Both the position numbers and the translations under genes were made by a program. Shown in pieces: positions 5,819-6,007 of a stretch of DNA of 6,007 bases. Every line of letters begins with the position of its first letter. Within the stretch, counting starts at the first letter, position 1. Origin of the DNA: Desulfurococcales archaeon (GTDB lineage Archaea; Thermoproteota; Thermoprotei_A; Sulfolobales; Desulfurococcaceae); contig JALVHX010000030.1 in the NCBI GenBank assembly GCA_027028805.1, positions 1 to 6,007 on the forward strand, written 5' to 3'. The notes beneath the pieces were generated by a model. That model saw only the letters and a list, made by a program, of their open reading frames with translations. It did no database searches and was not told the DNA's origin.

Positions 5819-6007
5819 ATGACCCGTAGACCCCATCCCTATTCTCGCAAAACATTTAGACATGGAAAAGGGGAACGCCATCGTTCAGAGCCCTCTAAGC
5901 CTAAACACGAGAAGAGATACCCTATGCCAATAGGAGATAAATGCAATCCTCTCTGCCCGTTCTTCATATGCACCCGGCGCGCGTTAGTAATAGTAAATAG
6001 ACCATAT
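5819..6007 (+). CDS. basic cysteine-containing protein, 5' end only
   Basis: The frame is open from ATG 5819 to the window edge (63 codons) and is cut by the boundary, so the 3' end is unknown. An in-frame TAA lies directly before the ATG (5816-5818), so no upstream start is possible. GGTGA at 5808-5812 is 6 nt upstream, and a TATA box lies at 5779-5787. Residues 1-35 are strongly basic (Arg, Lys, His) with no hydrophobic stretch, suggesting a flexible nucleic-acid-binding tail. Then comes GDKCNPLCPFFICTRRAL, giving C42-x3-C46-x4-C51. These cysteines suggest a zinc or Fe-S site, probably completed by residues beyond the window. It may be a conserved crenarchaeal protein, but I cannot name it. 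The start signals make the gene itself credible. Confidence 0.75.
   Translation, partial: MTRRPHPYSRKTFRHGKGERHRSEPSKPKHEKRYPMPIGDKCNPLCPFFICTRRALVIVNRPY

Overview
The window looks like a piece of a thermophilic crenarchaeal (Thermoproteota) chromosome, probably Desulfurococcales-like. This is inferred from: an archaeal/eukaryotic-type glycyl-tRNA synthetase; a short crenarchaeal-style tRNA-splicing endonuclease subunit; TATA boxes of the form CTTATATAG; GGTGA-type Shine-Dalgarno sites about 5-8 nt before starts; heavy use of AGA/AGG and ATA codons; and very tight gene packing. I cannot name the species from sequence alone.

Layout. At the left edge (1-102) there is a promoter region, with a possible divergent minus-strand gene leaving the window. 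A plus-strand cluster follows: glycyl-tRNA synthetase (118-1902), a small protein whose C-terminal half looks like a pseudo-symmetric beta-barrel of two related halves (1948-2346), and an A+T-rich helical protein of unknown function (2351-2734). The last gene meets a minus-strand radical SAM/TRAM protein (2728-4311) tail to tail with a 7-nt overlap. A compact 72-nt divergent promoter region (4312-4383) separates that gene from a plus-strand pair: a PhoU-like DUF47 protein (4384-5034) and the catalytic tRNA-splicing endonuclease subunit EndA (5043-5603). A stretch of 215 nt without a convincing gene (5604-5818) carries a good TATA box, and the 5' end of a basic, cysteine-containing protein (5819-6007) runs off the right edge.

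Functional theme. Two genes certainly act on tRNA (GlyRS charging, EndA intron removal). The radical SAM protein ends in a TRAM-like, probably RNA-binding, domain, so it may modify tRNA or rRNA, though this is inference. The DUF47 gene is paired with endA rather than with a phosphate transporter. The most interesting item is the radical SAM protein: its SAM-cluster cysteine motif is interrupted by a cysteine-rich, ferredoxin-like insertion, and it lacks both the cobalamin-binding motif and the N-terminal cysteines of methylthiotransferases. No mobile element, CRISPR array or stable RNA gene was recognised.
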